From Aphodoplasma sp045592745 (GTDB lineage: Bacteria > Bacillota > Clostridia > UBA1381 > UMGS1253), in contig JAZNVH010000014.1 of the NCBI GenBank assembly GCA_045592745.1, positions 1 through 60,301 of the forward strand: a DNA stretch of 60,301 bases, written 5' to 3'. Positions 51,800 through 60,168 of this stretch are shown here, piece by piece. Position 1 is the first letter of the stretch, and each line of letters begins with the position of its first letter. Both the position numbers and the translations under genes were made by a program. Under the pieces are notes generated by a model, which was not told the DNA's origin, ran no database searches, and saw nothing but the letters and a program-made list of their open reading frames with translations.

Positions 51800-52190
51800 G
51801 ATACATTCACCACCTTTCTTGCGTGCCACTAACAAGAGGCCACCGCTCAAACATAATATGAAGCATAACACAGCCATAAAGGACAAAGTCCCCCTGAATT
51901 CATTCTCACATAAAGAAAAGAGTTAGTCAAGTCTTTTTGTCTGTTTTTTAAACAAAAATAACTTAAAATGTTTATTTTGAGATTAAATGTTGTGCAATAT
52001 TAACATAAAACAATAAAAAAATGTGGCAAAATGACTTGTTGATAGCTTTTTGGAGTGTTGTAAATCAAAATTTTTTATACAAAAATTACTATATTTATTA
52101 AAAAAATGTTTTATTTATTCCTTATTTGGTATATAATGTTTTTATACGTAAAAAATATACAAAATTTCACAATTGGGAGTGACATTATAA

Positions 52191-53570
52191 ATGAACAATT
52201 TTTATATGTCTGATATAAAAGAGTCGGCACACATACATTTTATAGGCATAGGCGGAATCAGCATGAGTGCTCTTGCCCATATATGTATAAAGCGTGGATA
52301 TACAATCAGCGGCTCTGATATAAACGAAACGCATATTACAAGACAGCTTGCAGATGCGGGGGTGAAGATTTATAAAGGACACAGCGCTGAAAATATAAAT
52401 GGGGCTGACCTTGTTGTATATACAGCGGCAATAAATGCTGAAAATGAGGAGCTTGCCGCAGCGAAAAAAAATGGGCTACTCTGTGTAGAGCGCTCAACAT
52501 TTCTTGGAGCAATTATGCGCGATTATAAGTGTAGCATATGTGTTGCGGGAACTCATGGGAAAACCACTACAACATCTATGCTTTCACACGTTTTATTAGA
52601 GTGTGACTGTGACCCGACAATTATGCTTGGGGGAGAGCTTGACGCAATAGGCGGAAATATGCGGGTTGGTGAGTCTGAATATTTTTTGACAGAAGCATGC
52701 GAATATCACTGCTCGTTTTTAGAATTTTTTCCAAAAGTTGCAATCATAACAAATGTCGATGAGGATCATCTTGACTTTTTTGGTGACCTTGAGCACATAA
52801 AGTCGGCGTTTAAACAGTTTGCCGAAATTCCTGATGAAAGCGGCTATATTATTGTATGCGGTGACGATAAAAATATCCCCCAATGCATACAAAATGTAAG
52901 AGGTAAAATTTTAAGCTATGGCTTTGGTGATGAAAACGTATTTTGCCCTAAAAATTTAAAATATAATGACGGATGCGGCGAATTCGATGTAGAGTATGGT
53001 GGAAAAATCATTCATGTCAGTCTCGGTGTCGCAGGTGAGCACAATGTTTTAAATGCGCTTTCGTGTTTTGCAACCTCATATGCACTTGGATTCGATGGTG
53101 AGAGAGTTGCAGCAGGACTTGAAAAATTCACGCTTGTTCACAGACGATTTGAAAAAAAGGGAGTAAAAAACGGAGCGCGTATAATAGATGATTATGCGCA
53201 CCATCCGACAGAGATTATGTGTACGCTCAAAACTGCGCGCAGTATGTGCAAAGGAAAGCTGTATGTGGTTTTTCAGCCGCATACATATACGCGCACAAAG
53301 TGCCTGCTTGATGAATTTTCAAAGGCATTTGATGATGCAGACCGGATAATTGTAACAGATATTTATGCCGCACGCGAGAAAGATACAGGCGAGATTCATG
53401 CGAGCGATTTGTCAAAAAAACTTTCGGAGCGTGGAAAAAATGCCATATATATAAGCTCGTTTGATGAAATTGCTACGCAGCTTGGCAGTGTGATTGGCCA
53501 AGGCGATATTGTAATTACAATGGGAGCGGGAAATGTCTATAAGATTTCAGAGATTTTGGCAGAAACATAA
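52191..53570 (+). CDS. murC: UDP-N-acetylmuramate--L-alanine ligase
   Basis: Adds L-alanine to UDP-MurNAc in peptidoglycan precursor synthesis. 459 residues. HFIGIGGISMSALAHI is the UDP-binding N-terminus, VAGTHGKTTTTSML the ATP loop, EACEYHCSFL and ITNVDEDHLDFFGDL the metal-site motifs, and DDYAHHPTEI with QPHTYTRT the third domain. RBS GGGAGTGACATTATAA. A TATATAAT box lies about 60 bases upstream. Single-gene unit. Confidence 0.96.
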   Translation: MNNFYMSDIKESAHIHFIGIGGISMSALAHICIKRGYTISGSDINETHITRQLADAGVKIYKGHSAENINGADLVVYTAAINAENEELAAAKKNGLLCVERSTFLGAIMRDYKCSICVAGTHGKTTTTSMLSHVLLECDCDPTIMLGGELDAIGGNMRVGESEYFLTEACEYHCSFLEFFPKVAIITNVDEDHLDFFGDLEHIKSAFKQFAEIPDESGYIIVCGDDKNIPQCIQNVRGKILSYGFGDENVFCPKNLKYNDGCGEFDVEYGGKIIHVSLGVAGEHNVLNALSCFATSYALGFDGERVAAGLEKFTLVHRRFEKKGVKNGARIIDDYAHHPTEIMCTLKTARSMCKGKLYVVFQPHTYTRTKCLLDEFSKAFDDADRIIVTDIYAAREKDTGEIHASDLSKKLSERGKNAIYISSFDEIATQLGSVIGQGDIVITMGAGNVYKISEILAET

Positions 53571-53582
53571 ATTTTTGCATAT

Positions 53583-53615
53583 AAAAAATGGTGTGAATGT
53601 TCACACCATTTTTTA
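53583..53615. terminator. bidirectional terminator, murC / secA
   Basis: AAAAAATGGTGTGAA pairs with TTCACACCATTTTTT; serves both convergent genes. Confidence 0.9.
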
Positions 53616-53620
53616 GTAAA

Positions 53621-56356
53621 TTATTCTTCATTAAGACCGCAGCACTTTTTGTATTTCTTGCCGCTTCCGCACGGACACGGGTCATTTCTTCCGACTTTTT
53701 CGGCCTTTACGACAGGTTGTTTTTTTATACTGCCATCGCCGCCATGACTTGCGCTTGTCGGATTTGCAACCTGTTTTCTTTCGAGTGCATCGCTTGCAGG
53801 CGCAGCGCCGAGAACATAGCGTACAGTATCATGCGATATATTGGCGAGCATTTCGTCGTACATATCCGAGCCGACAAGTCTGTATTCGACCACGGGATCG
53901 CGCTGTGCATATGCATTTAAGCCTATGCCGTTTTTAAGTTGGTCCATATCGTCTATATGGTCCATCCATTTTGTATCAACAACGCGCAGCAGCACAACTC
54001 TTTCAAGCTCCGCCATATTGTCGCCGAATAACTCTTTCTGATATGCCATTCTTGCGTCTGCAAGAGTGTGCATTTTTTCTTTGATATCCTCGCGTGTAAC
54101 CGAATTAAGCTCGTCAAAAGAAAGCTTGAATGTATCTTCGGGAGCAAAGAACATTGATGTCGCAAATGCGCCAAGGCCCTCAAAATCCCAATCATCAGGA
54201 GCGCCTGCGGCGGTATAATTATCTACGGTAGACTCTATTATCTCGTCCATCATATGAAGAATTGTCGGGTGCAAATCTTCGCCGTCAAGCACTTTTCTTC
54301 TTTGTGAATATATCATTTTGCGCTGCTCATTCATAACCTCGTCGAACTGGAGTACATGCTTTCTTATATCAAAGTTGTGTCCTTCAACCTTCTTTTGAGC
54401 GTTTTCAATAGCGCCTGATAAGAGCCTTGCCTCTATCGGCTGATCATCTTCAATTCCTACTCTGTCAATCATCATGCTTATTCTTTCCGAACCAAAAAGA
54501 CGCATTAAATCGTCCTCAAGCGATAAAAAGAATTTTGAACTACCAGGGTCACCCTGACGGCCCGAACGTCCGCGAAGCTGATTATCAACGCGTCGTGATT
54601 CGTGGCGCTCTGTACCGATTACAAACAAACCGCCTGCTTTTGCGACCTCTTCGGCCTCGGGGCGTATCTGCTCTTTGTATTTTAAATTAAGTTCTTTAAA
54701 TGTGCGTCTTGCATTCAGGGTTTCTTCATCGGTTGTTTCGGAGTAGCTTGTTGACTCAGTTATAAGTTCTTCGCTAAAACCGAGACGGCGCATTTCGTGT
54801 GTTGCCATATGCTCTGCATTACCGCCAAGCATTATATCCGTACCACGGCCTGCCATATTTGTAGCAATTGTAACGGCACCTTTTTTGCCCGCCTGAGCTA
54901 TGATTTCGGCTTCTTTTTCATGGTATTTGGCATTTAGCACCTCGTGCTTTATACCGCGCTTTTTAAGCATAGCGCTTATAAGCTCTGATTTTTCAATAGA
55001 AACTGTACCAACAAGTACGGGCTGGCCTTTTTCGTGACATGCAATTACCTGCTCTACAATAGCGTTATATTTGCCGATTGTATTTTTGTATACGGCGTCA
55101 TCAAAATCTTTTCTTATCATATCCTTGTTTGTTGGTATAACCACAACGTCAAGGCTGTAAATCTGCTGAAATTCCTGCTCTTCTGTAAGGGCAGTGCCTG
55201 TCATACCCGACAGCTTTGAATAAAGTCTGAAGAAATTCTGGAAGGTAATTGTGGCGAGCGTTTTGCTCTCACGTTCAACCTTCACATGTTCTTTTGCCTC
55301 GATTGCCTGATGAAGTCCGTCGGAATAACGACGTCCCATCATCATACGGCCCGTAAATTCGTCAACGATAATTACTTCGCCGTTTTTTACAACATATTCA
55401 CGGTCACGCTTCATAACGCCGTGAGCCTTGATAGCCTGGTTTATATGGTGGCTGATAAGCATATTGTTGGGGTCGGAAAGATTTTCGATATTAAAAAATT
55501 CTTCTGCTTTTTTTATACCTTTGGGAGTGAGCGTAGCTGTTTTTGCTTTTTCGTCGACGATGTAATCTGCGTCGATTTGCTCGTCAAGCTCTTTATCGTC
55601 GGATTGCTTTACATATTTTACTCTAAGCTTAGTTGCAAAGGTGTTTGCAAGCGTATAAAGCTCGGTGGATTTTCCGCTTGCACCCGATATTATAAGAGGT
55701 GTTCTTGCTTCGTCAATCAAAATTGAGTCTACCTCGTCGATTATGGCATAGTTTTGTCCGCGCCCCACAAGTTCTTCTTTATATATTACCATGTTGTCGC
55801 GAAGATAATCAAAGCCAAGCTCATTGTTTGTTGCGTATGTGATATCTGCGTTATATGCTTCTCTTCTTTGTTCGGAGTCTAAGTCATGTATAATAAGACC
55901 TACGCTAAGACCCATAAACTTAAATACTTTGCCCATCCATTCACTGTCGCGCTTTGCAAGATAATCGTTGACTGTAACGATGTGAACGCCCTTGCCTGTG
56001 AGTGCATTAAGATATGCAGGAAGAGTTGATACAAGCGTTTTTCCTTCACCTGTTTTCATTTCGGAAATTCTTCCCTGATGAAGTATAATGCCGCCTAAAA
56101 TCTGCACATAAAAATGCTTCATGCCAAGTACTCTCCACGAAGCCTCGCGCACAGCGGCAAATGCCTCGGGAAGTATATCGTCAAGCGTTTCTCCTTTTGC
56201 AAGGCGCGCTTTGAATTCATCTGTTTTTGCGCGAAGAGTGGCATCGCTGAGCGTTGAGTACGCCTCGTCATAGTCCATAATCTTTTTTGCAATCGGTATA
56301 ATGCGTTTTATCTCTCTGTCGGAATATGTTCCGAATATTTTTTCAAACATGCCCAT
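53621..56356 (-). CDS. secA: preprotein translocase ATPase SecA
   Basis: Motor that drives preproteins through SecYEG. 911 residues from ATG 56356 (AGGAGGG 8 bases upstream); the longer frame upstream is not family-like. Motifs: MKTGEGKTL Walker A, HIVTVNDYLAKRD, IIDEVDSILIDEARTPLI (Walker B), GMTGTALTE, ATNMAGRGTDIMLGG, RQGDPGSS and the Cys-rich SEC-C tail RNDPCPCGSGKKYKKCCG that binds zinc and SecB/ribosome. Complete; no second secA is in the window. Confidence 0.97.
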   Translation of the reverse strand: MGMFEKIFGTYSDREIKRIIPIAKKIMDYDEAYSTLSDATLRAKTDEFKARLAKGETLDDILPEAFAAVREASWRVLGMKHFYVQILGGIILHQGRISEMKTGEGKTLVSTLPAYLNALTGKGVHIVTVNDYLAKRDSEWMGKVFKFMGLSVGLIIHDLDSEQRREAYNADITYATNNELGFDYLRDNMVIYKEELVGRGQNYAIIDEVDSILIDEARTPLIISGASGKSTELYTLANTFATKLRVKYVKQSDDKELDEQIDADYIVDEKAKTATLTPKGIKKAEEFFNIENLSDPNNMLISHHINQAIKAHGVMKRDREYVVKNGEVIIVDEFTGRMMMGRRYSDGLHQAIEAKEHVKVERESKTLATITFQNFFRLYSKLSGMTGTALTEEQEFQQIYSLDVVVIPTNKDMIRKDFDDAVYKNTIGKYNAIVEQVIACHEKGQPVLVGTVSIEKSELISAMLKKRGIKHEVLNAKYHEKEAEIIAQAGKKGAVTIATNMAGRGTDIMLGGNAEHMATHEMRRLGFSEELITESTSYSETTDEETLNARRTFKELNLKYKEQIRPEAEEVAKAGGLFVIGTERHESRRVDNQLRGRSGRQGDPGSSKFFLSLEDDLMRLFGSERISMMIDRVGIEDDQPIEARLLSGAIENAQKKVEGHNFDIRKHVLQFDEVMNEQRKMIYSQRRKVLDGEDLHPTILHMMDEIIESTVDNYTAAGAPDDWDFEGLGAFATSMFFAPEDTFKLSFDELNSVTREDIKEKMHTLADARMAYQKELFGDNMAELERVVLLRVVDTKWMDHIDDMDQLKNGIGLNAYAQRDPVVEYRLVGSDMYDEMLANISHDTVRYVLGAAPASDALERKQVANPTSASHGGDGSIKKQPVVKAEKVGRNDPCPCGSGKKYKKCCGLNEE

Positions 56357-56570
56357 ATAGGCTTCCCTCCTGAAACTGCTTATAAAAATTACAATTATAT
56401 ATAAGTATAACACTAATTTTATTTAATTACCATATTTATTTGTAAAAACTTTGTAAATTATCATATATTCCAGGCAAAAATAAAGATACGAGTTAATAAA
56501 TAAAAGCTTATACATTCTGTTAGCTTTCTTATTAAAATGGTAAACTAAAATAAAGGTAGGTGTTAATGTT

Positions 56571-56909
56571 TTGAACTACGAATTATTGGGAAAACACATA
56601 AGAAGGCGCAGAAAAGAGAAAAATTACACATTAGAGCAGCTGGCGGAAAAGATTGATGTTTCAACTACCTTTATAGGTCAGATAGAAAGAGCAAAAGGAA
56701 CACCGTCGCTTGAGACATTGGTTAAGATTGCAAATGCTCTTGAAATATCGACGGACAGTCTGCTTTTTGGGGATTTAAATAATCAGGCTGCTAACAATTA
56801 TTTTGTGAAAAAGATTACAGAATTGACAGATGGCTACACGCACAAAGAAAAAGAACTCCTACTAAAAAATATTGAGATAATCAATGAGTTTAAAAACAAT
56901 GCTGAGTGA
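56571..56909 (+). CDS. XRE-family HTH regulator
   Basis: 112 residues from TTG 56571; GGTAGGT lies upstream at a slightly long spacing. The N-terminal Cro/C1 helix-turn-helix covers residues 5-62 (LEQLAEKIDVSTTFIGQIERAKGTPSLETLVKIA, read in shorter parts as LEQLAEKIDV and STTFIGQIERAKGTPS). The C-terminal 40 residues are helical and Lys/Glu-rich. First of three related regulators in a row on the same strand. Regulon unknown. Confidence 0.8.
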   Translation: MNYELLGKHIRRRRKEKNYTLEQLAEKIDVSTTFIGQIERAKGTPSLETLVKIANALEISTDSLLFGDLNNQAANNYFVKKITELTDGYTHKEKELLLKNIEIINEFKNNAE

Positions 56910-56946
56910 AGCATTGTTTTTATGCTTTGGAAAATGAGTGATTTGA

Positions 56947-57180
56947 GTGAATATAGAATTTAAGGATAATTATATCAAAATAGGATTAAAAATATCTTAT
57001 TACAGAAAGTTAAAATCTTTAACATAAGAACAGCTTGCCCAGATATTGGATTGTGGTGTATCGTTTGTGGGGCAAATAGAAGCTCCGAATATTTACAAGG
57101 CAATTTCACTTGATACATTATTTAAAATAGCAAAAGCACTTGAAATACCACCTTATAAGCTGTTATATTTTGAGGATTAA
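56947..57180 (+). pseudogene. XRE-family HTH regulator interrupted by TAA
   Basis: From GTG 56947 the frame reads an HTH domain (YYRKLKSLT, stop, EQLAQILDCGVSFVGQIE, SLDTLFKIAKALEIPP). TAA at 57025-57027 takes the place of the Gln normally found in LTQEQLA, so CAA to TAA is the likely lesion. Total 77 residues if read through, a bare HTH domain similar to the preceding gene and probably its diverged duplicate. Confidence 0.75.
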
Positions 57181-57219
57181 CAATGAGATAATATAACAAA
57201 AAAATCGGAGGCGCAAAAA

Positions 57220-57741
57220 ATGCTTACATTAGGAGAACGATTAAAATTTTTAAGAACGATTCATAATAAAACACAGGCGGAAATCGGAGAGGTTATTGGT
57301 GTTGGCAAGAGTGCAATCTCAAATTATGAGCATAATGTTACGATACCGAGCACACAAAAGCTTGTTGTACTTGCCAGATATTTTGGAGTAAGGGTTGCTT
57401 ATCTTATAGGCGATTCGCAGAGTATGTTTGAAAAAGGGAAAAAGTATATTATTTCGCAAAAAATACCGCTCGTAAGTCTTGTGACAGCGCTTGATTTACC
57501 AAAGTTTATTGCGACTGAGGCAAGCGATTATATACAAGTGCCGATAGAAGAGGTAAACGCAGATATTTTTGCTGTAAAGATAATGTGGCAGGGCAGTGAG
57601 GTAACATTGGTTGCACAGCGCTCAGAAAAGAAAAGCAAGCTTGTTTTGTGCGATAAAGAAGGAAGCGTTCAGGTTTTAACGCGTGAGCAGGCGAAAAAAG
57701 AAAAATATCGCGTTTTGGCATCTATGCTGCTGATACTATAA
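57220..57741 (+). CDS. XRE-family HTH regulator with LexA/S24-like C-terminal region
   Basis: 173 residues, GGAGGCGCAAAA upstream of the ATG. HTH at residues 5-62 (LKFLRTIHNKTQAEIGEVIG, KSAISNYEHNVTIPS). After a linker, the C-terminal 90 residues (YIQVPIEEVNADIFAVKIMW, VTLVAQRSEKKSKLVLCDKEG) resemble the beta-rich dimerisation half of phage-repressor/LexA proteins. The Ser of the usual GDSM motif is not evident (IMWQGSE), so self-cleavage is unlikely. Upstream of rqcH but separated by a promoter. Confidence 0.78.
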   Translation: MLTLGERLKFLRTIHNKTQAEIGEVIGVGKSAISNYEHNVTIPSTQKLVVLARYFGVRVAYLIGDSQSMFEKGKKYIISQKIPLVSLVTALDLPKFIATEASDYIQVPIEEVNADIFAVKIMWQGSEVTLVAQRSEKKSKLVLCDKEGSVQVLTREQAKKEKYRVLASMLLIL

Positions 57742-57754
57742 AAACTACATGGAA

Positions 57755-57783
57755 TTGACAAACTGGCTTTATTATTGTATAAT
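57755..57783 (+). promoter_or_regulatory. rqcH promoter
   Basis: TTGACA (57755-57760), 17 bases, TATAAT (57778-57783): perfect consensus, about 100 bases before the start codon. Confidence 0.88.
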
Positions 57784-57816
57784 TAAAGTGTAATTTATTA
57801 TAAAAATATACATTAG

Positions 57817-57850
57817 ATGACTATCGGCTTGCCGGTAGTCATGCTTTTAT
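57817..57850 (+). terminator. terminator-like hairpin in the rqcH leader
   Basis: ATGACTA-CGGC (from 57817) pairs with GCCG-TAGTCAT, followed by GCTTTTAT. It lies downstream of the rqcH promoter, inside the leader, so it may attenuate rqcH. Confidence 0.6.
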
Positions 57851-57883
57851 AGTTTAAAATATATAAAAGAAGGAGGAAGCGTC

Positions 57884-59653
57884 ATGGCACTTGACGGCAT
57901 AGCAGTACATGCCCTTGTAAAACAATTTAATAATGAAATTTTGTCAGCCAAGGTTGATAAGATATATCAGCCCGAAAAAGACGAAATTACAGTGACGTTT
58001 CGCTCTGCCAATGGCACAAAAAAGCTTCTTTTATCCGCGAGCTCATCAAATCCGCGAGCACATTTTAGTGAAATATCAAAGAAAAATCCTTTAAGTGCCC
58101 CGATGTTTTGTATGCTTCTTCGAAAGCATCTTTGTGGTGGTAAGCTTATAGCGGTGCGTCAAAAAGGGCTCGAGCGAAGCATCGATTTTTGCATAGAATC
58201 GTATACAGAGCTTGGTGACCTTACGCTAAAGCACTTGATAATTGAAATAATGGGTAAGTATTCAAATATAATACTCACAGATGATGAGGGCAAAATCCTT
58301 GACAGTATAAAGCATATAGATTTCACACTCTCAAGTGTGCGTCAGATTTTGCCAGGGCTTATATATTCTTATCCGCCACCGCAGGATAAAATAAATCCGC
58401 TTGAATGTGAATATCTTGATGTTGTAAAGGTTATTGCGTCGGCTGATGAAAAAATTAAAGCAGACAAGCTTATCTTACAAAGCTTTGAGGGAATAAGTCC
58501 GCTTGCGGCGCGTGAGATGTGCCATAGAGCTTTGCAAAGCACGGATGTTCTTGCTTCTTCGCTTAATCCCGAAAGACAAAAAGCGCTTTGCGACAGCATT
58601 TTCTCTTTGTTTGATGATATTAAAAATGAACGCTTTAAGCCGTGCATAATATATGACAAGGTGAGCAAAAGGCCGCTTGATTTTTGTGCTCACGATATAG
58701 AGCAGTATCAGCAAATGGCAAGCGTGCAAAGCTGCAGTTCAATAAGTGAGGCTGTGGAGGCGTATTATGTTACGCGTGATACCGAGGAGAGAAAAAAGCA
58801 AAAAACTGCCGCGCTTACAAAGCTTGTAGCAAATAATATTGACAGATGTGCAAAGAAGCTTATACTTTTGCAGCAGACGATTGACAGTGCGCGCGACCGT
58901 GAAAAACATAAGCTGTATGCAGACCTTATTACTGCAAACCTTTACCGAATTATTGATGGGCAAAAAAGCGCTACTGTGCAAAATTTCTACTCGCAGGATT
59001 GTGAGGATATAACAATACCGCTTGATGCATCTATAACACCTCAGCAAAACGCACAAAAGTATTATAAAAAATATAACAAGGCAAAGGTTGCGCAGGTGCA
59101 GGCACAAAAACAGCTCAAAATAGCAAATGAAGAGCTTTTGTACCTTGAGAGTGTAATGCAGAATATATCGCTTGCGGCAGATGAGGACGATATTTTATCA
59201 ATCCGCAGCGAGCTTGTGTTGCAAGGTTATGTAAATGCTCGTACTAATGAGCGTAAGAAGAAAAATGAGCAACCTTCAAAGCCGATGCATTTTGTAAGCA
59301 GCGACGGATTTGATATATATGTGGGAAAAAATAATGCGCAAAATGATTATGTTACGTTAAAGCTTGCAAATAGCTCGGACATATGGTTTCATACCAAAAA
59401 CTTTGCCGGCTCGCATACAATTATAAAGCTTGGACTTGATAAAGACGTCCCTGACAGAACAATGCTTGAGGCGGCGTCGCTTGCGGCGTTTTACAGCTCG
59501 GCTAAAAATTCGCCAAAGGTCGAGGTCGATTATACTCAGATAAAGAATGTGAAAAAGCCGTCAGGTGCAAAGCCTGGAATGGTTATATATGAGCATTATA
59601 ATACGATTTATATAGCGCCTGATGAAGAGCTTGCACAAAAATTGAAAAGATAA
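57884..59653 (+). CDS. rqcH: RqcH/NFACT family ribosome-quality-control protein
   Basis: Binds stalled 50S subunits and recruits tRNA-Ala for C-terminal alanine tailing; older annotation is fibronectin-binding protein FbpA. 589 residues. NFACT-N at the start (MALDGIAVHALVKQF, LLSASSSNPRAHF, FCMLLRKHLCGG), a helical/coiled-coil middle, then the NFACT-R domain (SSDGFDIYVGKNNAQNDYVT, SDIWFHTKNFAGSHTI). The family Asp-Arg pair region reads QKGLERSIDF, with Glu for Asp. RBS AAGGAGGAAGCG. Confidence 0.92.
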   Translation: MALDGIAVHALVKQFNNEILSAKVDKIYQPEKDEITVTFRSANGTKKLLLSASSSNPRAHFSEISKKNPLSAPMFCMLLRKHLCGGKLIAVRQKGLERSIDFCIESYTELGDLTLKHLIIEIMGKYSNIILTDDEGKILDSIKHIDFTLSSVRQILPGLIYSYPPPQDKINPLECEYLDVVKVIASADEKIKADKLILQSFEGISPLAAREMCHRALQSTDVLASSLNPERQKALCDSIFSLFDDIKNERFKPCIIYDKVSKRPLDFCAHDIEQYQQMASVQSCSSISEAVEAYYVTRDTEERKKQKTAALTKLVANNIDRCAKKLILLQQTIDSARDREKHKLYADLITANLYRIIDGQKSATVQNFYSQDCEDITIPLDASITPQQNAQKYYKKYNKAKVAQVQAQKQLKIANEELLYLESVMQNISLAADEDDILSIRSELVLQGYVNARTNERKKKNEQPSKPMHFVSSDGFDIYVGKNNAQNDYVTLKLANSSDIWFHTKNFAGSHTIIKLGLDKDVPDRTMLEAASLAAFYSSAKNSPKVEVDYTQIKNVKKPSGAKPGMVIYEHYNTIYIAPDEELAQKLKR

Positions 59654-59681
59654 AAGGTGTGCCCTACGGACACACCTTTTT
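59653..59681 (+). terminator. rqcH terminator
   Basis: AAAGGTGTG pairs with CACACCTTT followed by TTTT. Confidence 0.88.
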
Positions 59682-59756
59682 GATTGTTTCCAAAGTAACA
59701 CAGCTGGCGCCATTCGCGTATAATATAGTGAAGTATATGCGAAGGGAGGTTATGAC

Positions 59757-60092
59757 GTGATTAACTACAATACAACTGCTAATACAGGGTTTGAAACTAC
59801 CTGCGTTACTGATACAACTTGCGCAGCAGAAGAGACTGCTAACTACAATGCTTGCCCAACAAGATGCCGCTCTGTTTTGTGCGTTGGTATAGTGTTAGGT
59901 TTGCTTGCAGCATTTCTTGCGTTTGTAGTAGGTCTTTTGATAGGCGCAGCTTTTGCAGAGGCTATTATGGGAGCTATGGCGGCTATAATAGTTTTGGCGG
60001 TAGTTCTTGCGGTGCTTATTTTGGTTATTCTTATACTGAAAGTGTGCCTTACAGCAAGAAGGTGTCGCTGTAGAAAAGATGATTGTTGCTAA
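59757..60092 (+). CDS. small Cys-rich two-helix membrane protein, unknown function
   Basis: 111 residues from GTG 59757; GGGAGG is 7 bases upstream and TATAAT at 59719-59724 marks a possible promoter with a poor -35. The N-terminal 40 residues are polar with several Thr/Asn/Cys (TTCVTDTTC, CPTRC). Two Ala/Leu/Ile-rich membrane segments follow (about 41-65 and 72-95), then a basic Cys tail CLTARRCRCRKDDCC. Eleven or so Cys residues in all. The pattern suggests surface or spore-coat cross-linking, metal binding, or simply a clostridial lineage-specific protein; none can be shown. Confidence 0.65.
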   Translation: MINYNTTANTGFETTCVTDTTCAAEETANYNACPTRCRSVLCVGIVLGLLAAFLAFVVGLLIGAAFAEAIMGAMAAIIVLAVVLAVLILVILILKVCLTARRCRCRKDDCC

Positions 60093-60168
60093 TAGTTTAA
60101 AAATCGTAAACTGAGAGCTTTCAGCCTGTAATTGATATAAAAATAAAAACGATGCTTCGTAATGAAGC

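Noticed and set aside
51800..51886. In-frame hydrophobic extension of spoVG that looks like a signal anchor
   Set aside because: SpoVG is cytoplasmic and conserved from the GTG at 51799, which has a strong AAAGGTGGTG site. The upstream hydrophobic stretch is probably chance.
26761..57180. Stop-codon recoding to explain interrupted genes
   Set aside because: TAA, TAG and TGA all appear as lesions and all serve as normal stops in neighbouring intact genes.
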